Counted from the first letter of the stretch, positions 17,829 to 28,149 are shown. The stretch: 64,000 nt of DNA from Brevundimonas sp. Leaf363 (GCF_001424025.1 NZ_LMPZ01000002.1:1478702-1542701); one strand, 5' to 3'. Notes: generated from the letters alone by a model not told the origin. Translations and numbers: made by a program.

Positions 17829-19010
17829 ATGCCGCTGTCCCAACCGACTGTACAGGACGCTTCGGACCCCGACGCCGACTGGACCCTGCCCGCCTGGCTC
17901 TATCACGACCCGGAGTATTTCGAGGTCGAGATGGCGCGCGTCCTGCGCCCGTCGTGGCAGGTGGTCTGCCACCTGAACGACCTGCCTGAAGCCGGCCACT
18001 ACCGCACCCTCGACTTCCTGGGCGAGAGCGTCGTCGTGGTGCGCGGCGAGGATGATCGGGTCCGCGCCTTCGCCAACGTCTGCCGCCATCGCGGCGCGCG
18101 GGTGGTGGATGGCCCCGGCGGCTGCGTCCGCGCCCTCACCTGCCCCTATCACGCCTGGTCCTATGGCCTGGACGGCGCGCTGAAGGGTGTGCCGCTGGGC
18201 GCGACCTATCCGACGCTCGACAAGGCGACGATGGGCCTGATGCCCGTCGAGTTGGAAGTCTGGCGCGGCTTCGTCTTCGTGCGTCTGGAAGGCGGCGGCC
18301 CGTCGGTGGCCGAGATGATGTCGCCCCATGACGACGAGGTCGCGCCCTATCGGTTCAAGGAACTTCAGGCCATCGGCCGCGTCACCCTAAGACCCCGCAC
18401 GGTCAACTGGAAGAATGTCGCCGACAACTATTCCGACGGCCTGCACATCCGCGTCGCCCACCCGGGCCTGACCCGCCTGCTGGGCGCCAGCTACGGCGTC
18501 GAGGCCCAGCCCTGGGTGGACAAGATGTGGGGTCAGGTCGGCACGCGCGCCTCCGACAATCCGTCCGAGCGCCTGTATCAGCACTTCCTGCCGCGCGTGG
18601 ATCACCTGCCGGAGGAGAACCAGCGCCTGTGGCTCTATTTCAAGCTCTGGCCGAACGTCGCCTTCGACATCTATCCCGACCAGATCGACTTCATGCAGTT
18701 CATCCCGATCTCGCCGACGCTGACGATGATCCGCGAAATCTCGTACGCCCTGCCCGACGAGCGGCGCGAGATGAAGGCGGCGCGGTATCTGAACTGGCGC
18801 GTCAACCGCCAAGTCAATCTGGAAGATACCGACCTGATCCAGCGGGTCCAGGACGGCATGGCCTCGCCCAGCTTCACCGTCGGCCCCTTGAGCGAGCACG
18901 AAGTCTGCCTGCGCAACTTCGCTGGCAAGGTCCGCGACCTGATCCCCGAAGCGCGCCTGCACCAGCCGCCCGCCCCCGGCTGGAGCCGCCGGCCCCGACC
19001 CGTTTCCTGA
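17829..19010 (+). CDS. Rieske non-heme iron oxygenase, alpha subunit
   Basis: Oxygenase component of 393 residues. The Rieske [2Fe-2S] ligands are C85 and H87 (CRH) and C105 and H108 (CPYH), with the standard 17-residue spacing. The catalytic iron site fits Asp203, His206 and His211 in the stretch NYSDGLHIRVAHPG, at the same spacing as in naphthalene dioxygenase. A GAGGG ribosome-binding site precedes ATG 17829. The family includes ring-hydroxylating dioxygenases and N-demethylating monooxygenases (glycine betaine, carnitine). No reductase or beta subunit is adjacent. The flavoprotein gene follows after 22 bases. With a BetI-like regulator nearby, a quaternary-amine or related substrate is possible. 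Confidence 0.9.
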   Translation: MPLSQPTVQDASDPDADWTLPAWLYHDPEYFEVEMARVLRPSWQVVCHLNDLPEAGHYRTLDFLGESVVVVRGEDDRVRAFANVCRHRGARVVDGPGGCVRALTCPYHAWSYGLDGALKGVPLGATYPTLDKATMGLMPVELEVWRGFVFVRLEGGGPSVAEMMSPHDDEVAPYRFKELQAIGRVTLRPRTVNWKNVADNYSDGLHIRVAHPGLTRLLGASYGVEAQPWVDKMWGQVGTRASDNPSERLYQHFLPRVDHLPEENQRLWLYFKLWPNVAFDIYPDQIDFMQFIPISPTLTMIREISYALPDERREMKAARYLNWRVNRQVNLEDTDLIQRVQDGMASPSFTVGPLSEHEVCLRNFAGKVRDLIPEARLHQPPAPGWSRRPRPVS

Positions 19011-19032
19011 TCCTTCTGAACGCGAGCCCGAC

Positions 19033-20643
19033 ATGAGCAACGCTCTTGACGCCGTCATCATCGGCGCCGGCCACAACGGCCTGGTCTGCGCCTTCTATCT
19101 GGCGCGCGCCGGCCTGAAGGTGCGGATCGTCGAACGACGCGGCGTGGTCGGCGGCGCGGCCGTGACCGAGGAGTTCCACCCCGGCTTTCGCAACTCGGTG
19201 GCCAGTTACACAGTCAGCCTGCTGAACCCCAAGGTCATCGCCGATATGGGCTTGGCCGAACGCGGCCTGCGCATCGTCGAACGCCCCATCTCCAACTTCC
19301 TGCCCCAGGAGGACGGCGGCTATCTGAAGCTGGGCGGCGGGCTGGAGCGGACGCAGGCCGAATTCCGCAAGTTCTCCGCGCGAGACGCCGAGGTCCTGCC
19401 CGCCTATTACGACGCGCTCGAAGGCGTCGCCGACGTGCTGCGCTCTCTGGCCATGAAGACGCCGCCGAACGCTGGCGGAGGCCTCAAGGCCCTGCTGGCC
19501 GCCGCCGTCCAGGGCGGCCCCTTGGCCCGTCTGTCGCTCGACAAGCAGCGCGACGTTATGGACCTGTTCGTCAAGAGCGCCCGCAGCTTCCTGGACGGCT
19601 GGTTCGAGAGCGAGCCGGTCAAGGCGGCCTTCGGTTTCGACGCCGTGGTCGGCAACTACGCTAGCCCCGACACCCCCGGCTCGGCCTACGTCCTGCTGCA
19701 CCACGTCTTCGGCGAGGTGAACGGCAAGAAGGGCGCCTGGGGCCACGCCATCGGCGGCATGGGCGCGATCACCACCGCCATGCGCGGCGCGTGTGAAGAC
19801 CTCGGCGTCCAGATCGACGTCGACGCGCCCGTCGCCCGCGTCATCGTCGAGAACGGCCGCGCCGTCGGCGTGCGTCTGGAGAGCGGCGAGGAGATCCGTG
19901 CCCCGCGCGTCGTCGCCAACGTCGGGCCCAAGCTGCTCTACGACCGACTGATCGATCCCGCCGACCTGTCGCCCGAGTTCAACCGCAGAGCCAAGGCCTT
20001 CAAGGTCGGCTCCGGCACCTTCCGCATGAATGTGGCGCTGTCCGAACTGCCGGACTTCACCTGCCTGCCGGGCAAGGACGTTGCCGAGCACCACCAGAGC
20101 GGCGTCATCATCGCCCCCACGCTCGACTATATGGACCGCGCCTATATCGACGCCAAACGCGACGGCATGTCCGAGCGGCCGATCGTCGAGATGCTGATCC
20201 CCTCGACCGTCGACGACAGCCTGGCGCCGAAGGGCCAGCACGTCGCCAGCCTGTTCTGCCAGCAGTTCGCTCCGGTCCTGCCGGACGGCCGCAACTGGGA
20301 CGACGAGCGTGAGGCGGCGGCCGACAAGATCATCGACACCGTCACCGCCTATGCGCCGAACTTCCGCGCCTCCGTGCTGGGTCGCCAGATCCTGTCGCCG
20401 ATGGATCTGGAGCGCACCTTCGGCCTGATGGGCGGCGACATCATGCACGGGAATATGTCGCTGGATCAGCTCTGGGCCGCGCGTCCCTTCCTGGGGCAGG
20501 CCGACTATCGCGGCGAGCTGAAGGGCCTCTACCTGTGCGGCGCCGGCACCCACCCCGGCGGCGGCGTCACCGGCGCACCGGGCCACAATGCGGCGAAGGA
20601 GATCCTGGCCGATGGCTCGTGGCTGGGGCGGCTGGTAGGCTGA
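19033..20643 (+). CDS. FAD-dependent oxidoreductase (phytoene desaturase/PYROXD2-like)
   Basis: Flavoprotein of 536 residues. The N-terminal dinucleotide fold is VIIGAGHNGLVCAFYLARAG (about residues 9-28) with the acidic ribose contact in IVERRG. The C-terminal FAD block LYLCGAGTHPGGGVTGAPG (about 503-521) is typical of phytoene-dehydrogenase-related amine-oxidase-fold enzymes. No carotenoid genes are nearby, so a PYROXD2-like role is more likely than carotenoid synthesis. Co-transcribed with the Rieske gene; it may oxidise the product or a precursor of that reaction (inference). Confidence 0.88.
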   Translation: MSNALDAVIIGAGHNGLVCAFYLARAGLKVRIVERRGVVGGAAVTEEFHPGFRNSVASYTVSLLNPKVIADMGLAERGLRIVERPISNFLPQEDGGYLKLGGGLERTQAEFRKFSARDAEVLPAYYDALEGVADVLRSLAMKTPPNAGGGLKALLAAAVQGGPLARLSLDKQRDVMDLFVKSARSFLDGWFESEPVKAAFGFDAVVGNYASPDTPGSAYVLLHHVFGEVNGKKGAWGHAIGGMGAITTAMRGACEDLGVQIDVDAPVARVIVENGRAVGVRLESGEEIRAPRVVANVGPKLLYDRLIDPADLSPEFNRRAKAFKVGSGTFRMNVALSELPDFTCLPGKDVAEHHQSGVIIAPTLDYMDRAYIDAKRDGMSERPIVEMLIPSTVDDSLAPKGQHVASLFCQQFAPVLPDGRNWDDEREAAADKIIDTVTAYAPNFRASVLGRQILSPMDLERTFGLMGGDIMHGNMSLDQLWAARPFLGQADYRGELKGLYLCGAGTHPGGGVTGAPGHNAAKEILADGSWLGRLVG

Positions 20644-20685
20644 GGCCCTGGCGCGCGGCCGGATCCAAGATGTGCTGAGGATGAA

Positions 20686-21366
20686 ATGTCGTTTATCTAC
20701 CCCCTGTTCGTCCTGGCGATGACGGCAGCGCCGGCGGCCAGCGTCGCAGATGAGGTCAGCGAAGCGGCCCCGATCTGCGCCAATGCGACCGGCACGGACG
20801 ATCAGGGCTTCTATACCTTCTGGCACGACACCGGCACGGGCTGCATGACGCTGGGGTCCGGCGGCGCCTATTCGGTGACGTGGGATCTGGGCGCGCAGGG
20901 CAACCTGGTCGCCGGCCGCGGCTGGGAAACGGGCGCCGAAGACCGGACGATCCATTACGCGGCGCGGACGTTCGAACCGGGGGCCAACGGCTATCTTGGC
21001 CTGTACGGCTGGTCCACCGATCCGCTGGTCGAATACTACGTGGTCGACAGCTGGGGGGATTTCGAACCGCCCGGCAATGCCGGCGAGTTCCTCGGCGCGT
21101 TTGAGAGCGATGGCGGCTCGTATCGCGTCTATCGCACCCAGCGGATCAACCAGCCGTCGATCCAGGGAACGGCGACCTTCTATCAGTACTGGAGCGTTCG
21201 CACGTCCAAGCTGACGACGGGCGCGCGCGCCACCATAACCTTCCAGAACCACGTCGACGCGTGGCGCCGCGTTGGCCTTGAACTGGGCGCCCTGAACTAT
21301 CAGGTGCTTGCCACAGAGGGTTTCGGCAGCGTGGGCCGTTCCGACGTGGCCGTAACGGTACGCTAG
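20686..21366 (+). CDS. secreted GH11 endo-1,4-beta-xylanase
   Basis: Glycoside hydrolase of 226 residues, cleaving internal bonds of xylan. The N-terminus is a short signal peptide (about 1-22). The GH11 jelly-roll signatures are clear: LVEYYVVDSWGDF contains the nucleophile Glu116, YRTQRINQPSIQGTATFYQYWSVR is the thumb region, and LATEGFGS carries the acid/base Glu211. Cys31 and Cys53 may form a disulfide. A GAGGA ribosome-binding site precedes ATG 20686. It sits 42 bases after the flavoprotein gene but no other xylan-degrading gene is near. Its stop overlaps the convergent TetR gene by 4 bases. Confidence 0.93.
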   Translation: MSFIYPLFVLAMTAAPAASVADEVSEAAPICANATGTDDQGFYTFWHDTGTGCMTLGSGGAYSVTWDLGAQGNLVAGRGWETGAEDRTIHYAARTFEPGANGYLGLYGWSTDPLVEYYVVDSWGDFEPPGNAGEFLGAFESDGGSYRVYRTQRINQPSIQGTATFYQYWSVRTSKLTTGARATITFQNHVDAWRRVGLELGALNYQVLATEGFGSVGRSDVAVTVR

Positions 21367-21980
21367 GCCAGCCGACACAGGGGCCGCGCCAACAGATCAT
21401 CCAGCCAGCGCTCCGCGACATCGCTGGCCTCCATTGCGCTGAAGGCGGCGCCGTCAAGGCACAGTTCCAGCCACAGACCGTCGACCAGCGCCGTCAGGCC
21501 AACCGCCATCAGGCGGATGTCCGCCGTTCCCCCCACGGGGCATGCCCGGATCAGCCGCTCGAGATCGTCGCGATAGAGCGCGTAGGTCTCACGGTGTGCG
21601 ATCTGCAGCCGGTCGTCGGTCTTCACCAGGCTCCAGAACGCCACCCAGGTCGCCAGCAGCGCCGCATCCATCACCGGGGGCCGGAAACTGGCGATCACAT
21701 AGGCCCGCAGGCGCGCCCGGGGATCGTCCCCCGCCGCCTCCACCGCCTCGTCCAGCGTCGCCGCGACCTGCGCGCCGACATCCCGATAGGTTTCGGCGAT
21801 CAGGTGCGACACGCCGTCGAAATAGTGGGTCAGCAGCCCCGGCGACACGCCCGCTTCGGTGCAGATGCCTCGCACCGACACCCCCGCCGCGCCCTGGTCG
21901 GCCAGACACCGGGCACACGCCGCCATCAGCTCGCGCCTGCGGACATCCGGCGGAATGCGACGATGGGCGGCCCGTGTCAT
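21363..21980 (-). CDS. TetR family transcriptional regulator, BetI-like
   Basis: DNA-binding regulator of 205 residues. The N-terminal helix-turn-helix runs from RRRELMAACARCLADQG to SVRGICTEAGVSPGLLTHYF (about residues 13-55). The C-terminal ligand domain contains LLATWVAFWSLVKTDDRLQ and LTALVDGLWLELCLDGAAF, which closely resemble BetI, the choline-responsive repressor. An alternative ATG at 21992 would add 4 residues and neither start has a clear ribosome-binding site. It is convergent with the Rieske-flavoprotein-xylanase run and divergent from the PQQ dehydrogenase, so either could be its target. The ligand is inferred only from BetI similarity. Confidence 0.85.
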   Translation of the reverse strand: MTRAAHRRIPPDVRRRELMAACARCLADQGAAGVSVRGICTEAGVSPGLLTHYFDGVSHLIAETYRDVGAQVAATLDEAVEAAGDDPRARLRAYVIASFRPPVMDAALLATWVAFWSLVKTDDRLQIAHRETYALYRDDLERLIRACPVGGTADIRLMAVGLTALVDGLWLELCLDGAAFSAMEASDVAERWLDDLLARPLCRLA

Positions 21981-22094
21981 AGCGCGAACCATAGGACGCG
22001 CGCCGCACAGACGCGAGCCGCCGGCTTTTCGAAGATCAGCAGGGATAGGCTGGCCGGCGCTCGCGCTTTTTCCGAAACGCGATAGGGTCGAGGG

Positions 22095-24221
22095 ATGGGC
22101 AGGCAGGATCTTCAGCGTCTGGGCGTCGTGGCGGCTGGCGTGCTGACGACCTTGATCATCCCGCTGGCGATCCAATTTTCGGGACCGGGCCAGGCGTCTC
22201 GTGCGGTGTCGGCGGTTGCCGACTGGCCGCGGTATGGCGGACCGACCGGGGATCGCTATTCCCCGCTGGAGCAGATCACCCCCGCCAACGTCGCCCGCCT
22301 TCAGGAGGTCTGGCGGGTCGAGACCGGCGACGGCGGATTGCAGACCAACCCCCTGATCGTCGGACGAACGCTGTACGCCTACACCGCAGATCAGAAGGTG
22401 ATCGCGCTGGATGCCTCGACAGGCCGGCGGCTTTGGACGTTCGACTCGGGCGTCGCAGGGGCGCAGCCCGCGCGGGGAATGAGCCTGTGGCGATCCGGGG
22501 TGGAGACGAGGCTGTTCGCCGGCGTGGGCGACCGTATGTGGGCGCTGGACCTGAAGACGGGGCGGCCGATCAAGGAGTTCGGCGAAGATGGAGCAGTTGA
22601 TCTGCGCCAAGGGCTGGGCAACGATCCGGAGCTGAACGCAACTTTCCTGACCACGCCCGGGGTCGTCTATCGCAACCTTGTCATCGTCGGCTTTCGTACA
22701 TCGGAAAGCCGCCCGGCGGCGCCCGGCGCGCTGCGCGCCTACAACGTCCGCACCGGCAAGATCGCCTGGACGTTCCACTTCATCCCGCGCCCCGGCCAGT
22801 ACGGCCACGACACCTGGCCGGCCGACGCGTGGAAGACGGCGGGCGGAGCCAACAACTGGGCCGGAATGGCGCTGGACGCCGAGCGCGGCATCGTCTTCGC
22901 CCCTACCGGATCGGCGGTCGACGACTTCTACGGAGCCGACCGACCGGGCGACAACCTGTTCGCCAACTCATTGGTGGCCATCGATGCCGCCTCGGGTCGC
23001 CGCCTCTGGCATTTCCAGGGCGTGCACCATGACATCTGGGACCGCGACTTCCCCTCGCCGCCCCAACTGCTGACCGTCACGCACCAAGGGCGCCGTATCG
23101 ATGCGGTGGCGCAGACGTCCAAGCAGGGCTTCGTCTATCTGTTCGAGCGCGAGACCGGCCGGCCGCTATTCCCGATCGAGGAACGCGTCGTCGCCGCGTC
23201 CACCGTGCCCGGCGAGGTCGCCGCGCGGACCCAGCCCTTCCCCACAGCACCCGAGCCATTCGCGCGGCAACGGTTGACAGCGGAAGGGCTGAGTGACCGC
23301 TCGCCGGCGATCAACGCCTGGGCGCGCCGGGCCTTCGCCGCCCTGATGAACGGGCCGCAGTTCACGCCCTTCAGCGTGGATCGACAGACCGTTCTATTCC
23401 CCGGCTTTGACGGCGGCGCCGAATGGGGCGGCGCGGCCAGCGACCGTCGCGGCGTCATCTACGTCAACAGCAACGACATCGCCTGGCTGGGCGGATTGTC
23501 GTCGAACTCGGGCGAGATTTCGTGGGGTGAGTCGATCTATCGAAGCCAATGCGCCGTCTGCCATGGCTCCGACCGGCGCGGCGCGCCGCCGGAGTTTCCC
23601 AGTCTGCTCGGTGTGGGTGATCGTCTCAGCGCCTCCCGGATCGGCGCGATTTTGGATCATGGCGGCGGACGGATGCCCGCCTTTCCCGCTATCAAGGGCG
23701 ACGAACGACGCGAGCTGATCGCCTGGCTGACGGGCGCCACAGGCCAGAACCGGGAGGTCGCTTCCGCAGGCCTGCGCCAGGCGTCGACCTACGGCTTCAC
23801 GGGCTATCGCAAGTTCACGGACCCTGACGGCTACCCCGCCGTCGCACCGCCTTGGGGGACGTTGAACGCCATCGACATGAACAGCGGGCGCTACCTTTGG
23901 CGCGTGCCGCTCGGCGAGTATCCCGCGCTGGCGGCCCAAGGCGTGCCGACGACGGGGACGGAGAATTACGGCGGGCCGGTGGTGACGGCGGGCGGGGTGC
24001 TGTTTATTGGGGCCACCATCCACGATCGCCTCTTCCGAGCCTTCGACCGCAGGAACGGTCGGCTGCTGTGGCAGGCGCCCCTGCCCTACGCCGGGGTGGC
24101 GACGCCGGCCACCTACATGGTCGACGGACGACAGTATGTGGTGATCGCCGCGAGCGGGGCGCGCGATCAGGCGGGTCCGCAGGGCTCGGCCTATGTCGCT
24201 TTCGCCCTGCCGGGCCGGTGA
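22095..24221 (+). CDS. PQQ-dependent dehydrogenase with inserted cytochrome c domain
   Basis: Periplasmic quinoprotein of 708 residues. A membrane-anchoring hydrophobic stretch (about 10-27) precedes beta-propeller repeats such as WPRYGGPTGDRYSPLEQI, ALDASTGRRLWTFDS and AFDRRNGRLLWQAP. A haem-c motif CAVCH (about residue 484) with a downstream Met (GGRMPAF) marks a cytochrome c domain inserted late in the propeller. Such enzymes oxidise sugars or alcohols and pass electrons through the haem to the respiratory chain. No PQQ synthesis genes are in the window, so PQQ must be made elsewhere or scavenged. Start ATG 22095 has AGGGTCGAGGG upstream. Substrate unknown; glucose-dehydrogenase-like. Confidence 0.9.
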   Translation: MGRQDLQRLGVVAAGVLTTLIIPLAIQFSGPGQASRAVSAVADWPRYGGPTGDRYSPLEQITPANVARLQEVWRVETGDGGLQTNPLIVGRTLYAYTADQKVIALDASTGRRLWTFDSGVAGAQPARGMSLWRSGVETRLFAGVGDRMWALDLKTGRPIKEFGEDGAVDLRQGLGNDPELNATFLTTPGVVYRNLVIVGFRTSESRPAAPGALRAYNVRTGKIAWTFHFIPRPGQYGHDTWPADAWKTAGGANNWAGMALDAERGIVFAPTGSAVDDFYGADRPGDNLFANSLVAIDAASGRRLWHFQGVHHDIWDRDFPSPPQLLTVTHQGRRIDAVAQTSKQGFVYLFERETGRPLFPIEERVVAASTVPGEVAARTQPFPTAPEPFARQRLTAEGLSDRSPAINAWARRAFAALMNGPQFTPFSVDRQTVLFPGFDGGAEWGGAASDRRGVIYVNSNDIAWLGGLSSNSGEISWGESIYRSQCAVCHGSDRRGAPPEFPSLLGVGDRLSASRIGAILDHGGGRMPAFPAIKGDERRELIAWLTGATGQNREVASAGLRQASTYGFTGYRKFTDPDGYPAVAPPWGTLNAIDMNSGRYLWRVPLGEYPALAAQGVPTTGTENYGGPVVTAGGVLFIGATIHDRLFRAFDRRNGRLLWQAPLPYAGVATPATYMVDGRQYVVIAASGARDQAGPQGSAYVAFALPGR

Positions 24222-24252
24222 CAACTGGATCGAACCGGGTGATAGCGAAGGG

Positions 24253-25506
24253 ATGAATGACGTCTCGGAACCGTCGACAAAGATCGTACTGGCCGACCGC
24301 AGCGACGGCCTGGGCCAGCGCATCCTGTCGATTCTGAAGGCCATGAACCTGGCCCAGATCATGGGCGTGAACTACGCCTTCACCTGGGATCACAAAGACC
24401 TTGAGCATCACGCCCTGCCGGCTGCGGCAGACGTCTTCACAGCCGACTATCTGGCCGCCCATATCGTCGAGAATCCGACCGACTTCTTTGAATTGAGCCA
24501 GCCCATCGCCGACCGCGCCCACATGGACAAGGCGGCGGAGGGCCTGAAGGGCTGGTCGCTGAAATCCAGCACGGCCTACCGCCGCCTGCCGACCGAACTC
24601 AGACGCAGCCCGCCCGGAACCTATGCAGCCCTGTTCGACGGCATCGGGTTTCGTCGGTACATCCGCAAAGCCATCTTGGCCGCCCGGCAAGTCAAGCTGG
24701 CAGAGCGCCCAGTCGCGATTCACTTGCGCGCAGGCGACATCATCTATGGCTCATATCGGTTTCGCGATCAGTTCACGCGCAAGGTGGTCGCATTGCCCGT
24801 CGCCCGCTGGCTGATCGAACATTGGAGGGCGGCGGGTCGAACGGTTGTGCTTTTTGCACAGGACCCCGAGGTGGCGGCCCAGTACAGAGATCAGGCCGAC
24901 GTGATCGTGGCGGCCGACCTCAGCGAGCGCTTCGCAACGCCGATACAGCGGGCCCTTTTCGAGATCACCCTGATGTCACGTTGCGCTGAAATCCATGCGG
25001 GGTTCAGCGCCTTCGCCCACGTCGCGGCCCGGATCGGTGATTTCAAAGCCAAGGCGCCGCGTGACAGCCTGCCCTTGGAGCAGCAGGTGGATGTCATCAG
25101 GACAGCTTTGGCCGACCCAACGGTACGCCAGCGCGACCCCAGGCTTCAGACGGCTTTCGCCGCCTGGGCCGCTGCCGATGTCTTGCTCGAGCAACAACGC
25201 TGGTCCGATGCCTTGCCGCTGCTGGAGCGAGCCGTAGCGGACGATCCTGTTAACGGCTTCTACCGCGTGAAGCTCGCTAGCTCGCTTTACCGCCTTGAAC
25301 GGGACGCTGAGGCCGACGCCGTCATGGCCGCCGCGCTTGAAAGCCAGAACAGGTCGATCAGGAAAGCCCGGCAGATCGCTCTCGCCGCTCTTAAGGAAAC
25401 GTCTGGCAAAGGCTTCACCCTGCAGTCGGACCGCGAGATCTTCGCGGAGGCGAGCTCGAGGGGGTCTGAGCAGGCGCGTCGTCTGGCGGACCTCACGGCA
25501 CGCTGA
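24253..25506 (+). CDS. putative fucosyltransferase-like protein with C-terminal TPR-like region
   Basis: Protein of 417 residues. I choose ATG 24253, preceded by GAAGGG; the longer frame begins inside the PQQ dehydrogenase. The order of motifs parallels the protein encoded at 4045-5205: DRSDGLGQRILSILKAMN near the N-terminus, IHLRAGDIIYG in the middle, VVLFAQDPEVAAQY, then HAGFSAFAHVAARIG. About residues 305-385 look like helical TPR-type repeats (WAAADVLLEQQRWSDALPLL, LASSLYRLERDAEAD). No signal peptide. Starts 31 bases after the dehydrogenase and may share its transcript. Acceptor and donor unknown. Confidence 0.5.
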   Translation: MNDVSEPSTKIVLADRSDGLGQRILSILKAMNLAQIMGVNYAFTWDHKDLEHHALPAAADVFTADYLAAHIVENPTDFFELSQPIADRAHMDKAAEGLKGWSLKSSTAYRRLPTELRRSPPGTYAALFDGIGFRRYIRKAILAARQVKLAERPVAIHLRAGDIIYGSYRFRDQFTRKVVALPVARWLIEHWRAAGRTVVLFAQDPEVAAQYRDQADVIVAADLSERFATPIQRALFEITLMSRCAEIHAGFSAFAHVAARIGDFKAKAPRDSLPLEQQVDVIRTALADPTVRQRDPRLQTAFAAWAAADVLLEQQRWSDALPLLERAVADDPVNGFYRVKLASSLYRLERDAEADAVMAAALESQNRSIRKARQIALAALKETSGKGFTLQSDREIFAEASSRGSEQARRLADLTAR

Positions 25507-25533
25507 CGGAAACCGCCGGATCCGCGTCGGGCC

Positions 25534-25650
25534 CTAGGCGCCGACGAGCGACTTAACGGTAAGACCCAGTGCGCTGACCATGCACGCCAGCGATCCCACG
25601 GCGAACGCGCGAAAGTGGCGGTGAATGAAGTAAAGCAGATCTCCGGCCAT
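25534..25650 (-). CDS. small membrane protein, 38 residues, unknown function
   Basis: A short frame reads MAGDLLYFIHRHFRAFAVGS, continues with a hydrophobic segment (about residues 15-32) and ends with a basic/small tail KSLVGA before TAG. A very good ribosome-binding site, GGGAGGA, lies 8 bases before the ATG. The frame has a basic N-terminal half followed by one probable membrane helix, which is the pattern of small regulatory or stabilising membrane proteins. It sits alone between the gene ending at 25506 and pyrG. I recognise no family; the strong ribosome-binding site is the main reason to call it. Confidence 0.5.
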   Translation of the reverse strand: MAGDLLYFIHRHFRAFAVGSLACMVSALGLTVKSLVGA

Positions 25651-25905
25651 CGGCGTCCTCCCAGACGCTAAGTATTGTTTTCGGATAGCAGTTCAACGCC
25701 GCCGTTCAGCAAAGGATGCCCGATTCGGCTTAATCCAGCGTTCCCAAATGCGTTATCGGTCGCGACAGGAATGCTGCATGCGCGAAACGGCACTGCAGCG
25801 TAAGTAATCGTCGGCTGGGCCGCGCGCGACGTTCATCGCGCAGGAAGCCGCGATGACGGTCCGGCGCTGTCGCATCGTGACGAACAGGCGCCTTGGCGAC
25901 GCGCC
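25651..25905. other. intergenic region between pyrG and the 38-residue gene
   Basis: About 255 bases without a convincing gene. It should hold the promoter of the 38-residue gene, since its upstream part (25651-25720) is AT-richer and contains TATTGTTTTCGG. The pyrG-proximal end has short GGCGC repeats (AAGGCGCGTCGCCAAGGCGCC) that could form a hairpin after the pyrG stop, but no T-tract follows. A GTTC pair at about 25690-25710 is spaced by 9, not 7, and so is not a LexA box. Confidence 0.4.
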
Positions 25906-27561
<1,656 letters not shown>

Positions 27562-27611
27562 TCACTCTACCGCCGATTCGGCCGGCGACTTCCGGAGACT
27601 TTGAGGGCGGG

Positions 27612-27639
27612 AGAAGAAGGCGGGGATAAGCGCCCCGCC
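27612..27639 (-). terminator. Rho-independent terminator after secG
   Basis: Read on the minus strand, GGCGGGG (27639-27633 side) and CCCCGCC enclose a 7-base loop (27619-27639), followed directly by TTCTTCT (27618-27612). It lies just past the secG stop and before the pyrG start. Stem of 7 GC pairs with a T-rich tail fits intrinsic termination or attenuation. Confidence 0.55.
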
Positions 27640-27645
27640 CGCATC

Positions 27646-28065
27646 TTACTGGGCGGGTGCGGGGGCCGGAGCAGGAGCCTGGGTCGACGCCGCCGGCAGG
27701 CTGGCCTCCAGGTCATCCAGCGAAGGGCCGGACGGCGTAGCCGGAGCCGGGGCGGTCTCGGCCGGCGCTTGCTGCTGACCGGCCGACGGCGCGGCCAGCG
27801 CGCCGACGGCGTCTGCGTCGATTACCGACTGCGAGGCTCGGTCCATGTTGCCGACAACGGTCAGAGCAATGGCGCAGATGAAGAAGGCGGCCGCCAGCCA
27901 CCAGGTCGTGACCGTCAACAGGTTGCCCGCGCCGCGCGCGGTCATGAATCCCGACGGCCCTCCGCCCATGCCCAGCGCGCCGCCTTCGGAGCGCTGCAGC
28001 AGGATCACGCCGGCAAGCGCGATCGAAATCAGGATCTGGGCGACGAGGAGGATGGTCTGGAGCAT
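27646..28065 (-). CDS. secG: preprotein translocase subunit SecG
   Basis: Small subunit of the SecYEG channel, 139 residues. Two membrane helices flank the conserved GGALGMGGGPSGFMTARGAGNLLT loop: residues 1-22 (MLQTILLVAQILISIALAGV) and about 54-73. The remaining C-terminal half is an Ala/Pro-rich tail (PAETAPAPATPSG and similar), a common alphaproteobacterial extension. The tpiA-secG-pyrG order is typical of alphaproteobacteria. It starts 84 bases after tpiA. Confidence 0.95.
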   Translation of the reverse strand: MLQTILLVAQILISIALAGVILLQRSEGGALGMGGGPSGFMTARGAGNLLTVTTWWLAAAFFICAIALTVVGNMDRASQSVIDADAVGALAAPSAGQQQAPAETAPAPATPSGPSLDDLEASLPAASTQAPAPAPAPAQ

Positions 28066-28149
28066 GACGGTCGCAAGGTGGGGCGCGCGGCCGCGCCGAT
28101 CAAGCGGCGGCGTCTAACATCCGCCGGGGCGATAGGGAATAGCGGTAAG

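Noticed and set aside
18874..21378. 834-codon open frame on the minus strand
   Set aside because: It lies opposite the Rieske, flavoprotein and xylanase genes, all with clear family motifs; high GC keeps the opposite frame open. The protein has no recognisable pattern.
21980..22808. Long upstream extension of the TetR gene (481-codon frame)
   Set aside because: The added part is opposite the PQQ dehydrogenase; the helix-turn-helix begins just after Met at 21980.
25685..25712. GTTC direct repeat resembling a LexA box before the 38-residue gene
   Set aside because: The two GTTC units are separated by 9 bases, not 7.
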